Shown here: positions 62,080 to 64,000 of the stretch, one piece after another
How positions within the stretch are numbered: the stretch's first letter is position 1
Layout of the letters: the number at the start of each line of letters is the position of its first letter
From: Aeoliella straminimaris
GTDB lineage: Bacteria; Planctomycetota; Planctomycetia; Pirellulales; Lacipirellulaceae
Direction of reading: 5' to 3'
Length of the DNA: 64,000 nt
Assembly: GCF_024054565.1 (NCBI RefSeq)
Contig: NZ_JAMXLR010000089.1
Span: forward strand, 62,001-126,000
Notes under the pieces: model-generated
Seen by the model: only the letters and a program-made list of their open reading frames with translations
What the model was told of the DNA's origin: nothing
Database searches by the model: none
Position numbers and translations under genes: made by a program

Positions 62080-62456
62080 TACAACTACCAATGCCTTGCC
62101 AGGATGAAAATCTCGATAAGCTAGCTGCACACGTGCCAACAGCCTACCAGAGATCCCTTGCGGATGCACCCTTTTTCATGTCCGACGGCAGTGGCCTCGT
62201 CCCCCCGAATACCTGAATAGCACGAAAGGCGTGCAAAACGGACGGTGGAGTCGAGCAAGGGGGAGAACCTGGTCTGCCAGCGGATGGCAGGCTGGGGAGC
62301 GATACGGCGTGGACTTTCGTGTTCGCGAGAACATCTTCCGTTTTTCCGGAGCCAATGCTAGCCACCGCAAGTTGCTGCGCAATGCCTAAGGCCGAACGGC
62401 AATCGAGAGAGGGAGCAGAGCCGACGGTGCCGGCCCTGCTGTGCTTGCTACCAGCA
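62080..62456. other. 377-base intergenic region between two leftward PEP-CTERM genes
   Basis: No supportable gene. It carries a small hairpin (CTGCCA 62274-62279, TGGCAG 62285-62290) and a 14-base palindrome TGTTCGCGAGAACA (62320-62333) of unknown meaning. The promoter of the 60133-62079 gene should lie at the left end. Confidence 0.4.
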
Positions 62457-63176
62457 TTAGTCTTGAACGGGCTTCCTACGTCGAGCGAGGCCACCTGCAA
62501 TCATTGTGGCCAGCATCAAGCAGACCATGCTCGACGTAGCAGGTTCGGCCACCTGATTAAACTCTACCTCCATCAGCCCCAACCACGAATCGGAGAATAG
62601 TTCCGGGTTGTGAAGGTTGCCATGGAATCGCAGTTCGACAAACTGGCCCGAAGCGCCGGTGAGACCAATAGTGTTGGATCTCACGGCACCATAGTAGTCT
62701 GGGCTTACCGCGTCACCCGATGTGGGCGTGTTATCGAAGCCGCCGAACGATCCAAGGGAGTTTCCGTCTACCAGCACTTCGACCGCCGCCGGAGCGACAA
62801 CACCGGATGGGGTCCGCTCTCCGTAATGGACCACCAGGGCCCCCAGATCGTAGGTATCTCCCAAGTCAAAGGTTACACTTGGCTGGGGCTGTCCAGCTTC
62901 GATATCGCCGTTCGCTTCATTGTAGATGGTGCCTTCCTGCCCTGCGTCCCAGAAGAACGTGCCAGGCGTATACTCACCCGCTTTTCCCTGGCCATCGATC
63001 AGTGCCTGAGGTTCGCCACTGGGGGCGTCCTTGCCGGCGATGGCGTTCAGGTCCCCCAAGTTGTTGTATGTGTAGCTGGACACAGCAATCGTGCCAGCCA
63101 TCGTTACGGAGTGGAGGGAGCATAACAGCACAAATGCCATAGCCATCGAAGCAACAATCACGGAGTAGTTTCTCAT
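62457..63176 (-). CDS. PEP-CTERM protein with variant AEP motif
   Basis: 239 residues from the ATG at 63176, with GGAG upstream; it opens a signal peptide (SVIVASMAMAFVLLCSLHSVTMA|GT). The mature single domain has SSYTYNNLGDLNAIAGKD, PSVTFDLGDTYDLGALVVHYGE, VEVLVDGNSLGSFGGF, FVELRFHGN and WLGLMEVEF, a discoidin-like sandwich that could bind sugars. The C-terminus is VAEPATSSMVCLMLATMIAGG with RRRK; AEP replaces the usual PEP. No dockerin. Downstream of the partial LamG protein, probably co-transcribed (97-base gap). Confidence 0.84.
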   Translation of the reverse strand: MRNYSVIVASMAMAFVLLCSLHSVTMAGTIAVSSYTYNNLGDLNAIAGKDAPSGEPQALIDGQGKAGEYTPGTFFWDAGQEGTIYNEANGDIEAGQPQPSVTFDLGDTYDLGALVVHYGERTPSGVVAPAAVEVLVDGNSLGSFGGFDNTPTSGDAVSPDYYGAVRSNTIGLTGASGQFVELRFHGNLHNPELFSDSWLGLMEVEFNQVAEPATSSMVCLMLATMIAGGLARRRKPVQD

Positions 63177-63273
63177 TAGTCGGCTCCAGCAGAGGGTGAA
63201 AATCAACAACAAGCTCAGGAAGTAGCAAAGTCTGTGGTGATGGTCATTCGCCTGATTGTCCTTCAAGAAATGA

Positions 63274-64000
63274 TCACCGGCGGCGGAGTCGCCTCCGCAC
63301 GCCGGCGATCACCACGATGCCAACAGCAGCGCTGCCCCATGCTGTTGGCTCTGGTACCGAATGGGTTGCTACAAAGGGCACGCCGTCGGATCCGAAGGCG
63401 AGTGCTCCCCCCAAACCGGCATCAATCAGCGCCTGGTCAAGCAGCACGGCATCGCTGAGGTCGGTGATGCCGTCCAGATTCAAGTCGCCATTCCGGATGG
63501 AGTTCAAGTCGCCGACGCGAACACCATTGACCAGATTCTCACTGTACCATCCCGCGACGAACGCACCGACGTCATCTACGGTGAGCCCGTCTTCTTGGTT
63601 GACGTCGCCAGGGGTTCCGCTGAGATCAGTCGTGGCAAAGGCGTTGTCTGCAGCGAAGTCGAATTCGCCGTACTCCGTTCCGCCCGAACTGGTTCCGAAT
63701 ACGAATAAACTAAGATCGTCGATCACACCGGAGTAAAAATCTTGCGTACCAGGCATTTCGACATCGGTATTGGCGCCCAGCACCAGTGGTGCATTGTCCG
63801 CTCCGTCGTAGCCAGTGGCCTGGGCCGCGATTGCTTCGCCATTGAGGAATAGTCTCGCTCCGTCGGCGGCACCAGACGGTCGTACGAGCATCAGGTGCGA
63901 CCAGGAATCGTAGTCGACGGCGATGCCAGTGTCGGTGTCGACGCCCGCATACCGCATCATCCAAGTGTCTTGATCGCTAATCATCACCCCATGCTGATTG
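63274..64000 (-). CDS. C-terminal part of a LamG-like/dockerin/PEP-CTERM protein (cut by window edge)
   Basis: At least 241 residues are visible, open to the window end. Residues from MISDQDTWMMRYAGVD through SWSHLMLVRPSGAADGARLFLNGEAI and FYSGVIDDLSLFVFGTSSGG are the second half of a LamG sandwich. A dockerin has DVNQEDGLTVDDVGAFVAGWY and DLNLDGITDLSDAVLLDQ, then VPEPTAWGSAAVGIVV and a RRRLRRR tail. It shares order and motifs with the protein at 31468-32712, so these are distant paralogues. Its signal peptide and start are beyond the window. Confidence 0.87.
   Translation of the reverse strand, partial: NQHGVMISDQDTWMMRYAGVDTDTGIAVDYDSWSHLMLVRPSGAADGARLFLNGEAIAAQATGYDGADNAPLVLGANTDVEMPGTQDFYSGVIDDLSLFVFGTSSGGTEYGEFDFAADNAFATTDLSGTPGDVNQEDGLTVDDVGAFVAGWYSENLVNGVRVGDLNSIRNGDLNLDGITDLSDAVLLDQALIDAGLGGALAFGSDGVPFVATHSVPEPTAWGSAAVGIVVIAGVRRRLRRR

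Noticed and set aside
62320..62333. TGTTCGCGAGAACA palindrome as a LexA-type site
   Set aside because: The GTTC-N4-GAAC order is opposite to the GAAC-N4-GTTC box, and it is not next to an SOS gene.
1..64000. CRISPR arrays, rRNA operons, insertion sequences
   Set aside because: No regularly spaced identical repeats, no rRNA-like stretch and no transposase were seen.

Overview
This window looks like chromosome from a planctomycete, most likely of the Pirellulales. The evidence is the density of family-typical proteins: 12 secreted proteins with PEP-CTERM sorting signals (one carries two), about ten dockerin type I modules, two prepilin-like DUF1559 proteins, two ECF sigma/FecR pairs, two sulfatases, a peroxidockerin, and a metG with an unfused-type C-terminal tRNA-binding domain. 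No rRNA, tRNA, CRISPR array, prophage or insertion sequence could be supported.

Layout. 1-12.2 kb is largely housekeeping: an AraC-type regulator tail, metG, a thioredoxin/trypsin-like fusion, a membrane-anchored protein with a GGDEF-like C-terminus, ridA-hisI, a short family-2 glycosyltransferase, an HTH protein, an Fpg-type glycosylase, and feoA-feoB behind a promoter with a Fur-like palindrome. 12.3-41.1 kb is an accessory block of secreted proteins. It has two leftward operons, ECF sigma -> FecR/discoidin-like protein and ECF sigma -> FecR/LamG protein -> sulfatase. Between and around them are rightward runs of DUF1559 proteins, small lipoproteins, a FAD-dependent oxidoreductase, tandem PEP-CTERM paralogues, an SGNH hydrolase, a second sulfatase, LamG and 'DTFDR' family proteins, and a DUF4965 glutaminase-like enzyme. 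41.2-47.5 kb holds small metabolic genes, a GH43 enzyme and a TolB-like propeller protein among repeats. 48-51.3 kb holds a peroxidockerin and a low-complexity secreted protein. 51.6-59.8 kb is again mostly housekeeping: a lipoprotein, xerC, a PlsC-type acyltransferase, a metallophosphoesterase, a sigma-54 response regulator and a membrane P-loop ATPase. 60.1-64 kb is a second, leftward set of PEP-CTERM/dockerin proteins that runs off the window.

How the genes may work together. The secreted block looks like a regulated polysaccharide-degradation or surface-protein programme. Membrane FecR proteins with lectin-like outer domains would gate ECF sigma factors, and sulfatases, a GH43 enzyme and an SGNH hydrolase would act on sulfated or acylated glycans. 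PEP-CTERM signals would hand products to an exosortase encoded elsewhere. This is inferred from gene content and order; no substrate can be read from the sequence.

The most unusual object is the gene at 33793-36825, which encodes two complete PEP-CTERM preproteins fused in frame, with an internal sorting signal directly followed by a second signal-peptide-like segment. A second is an unnamed ~110-residue domain found five times in three proteins, always immediately before the dockerin. Several non-coding inverted or dispersed repeats (43.9, 46.4, 47.7, 48.0, 59.8 and 60.1 kb) are also recorded.
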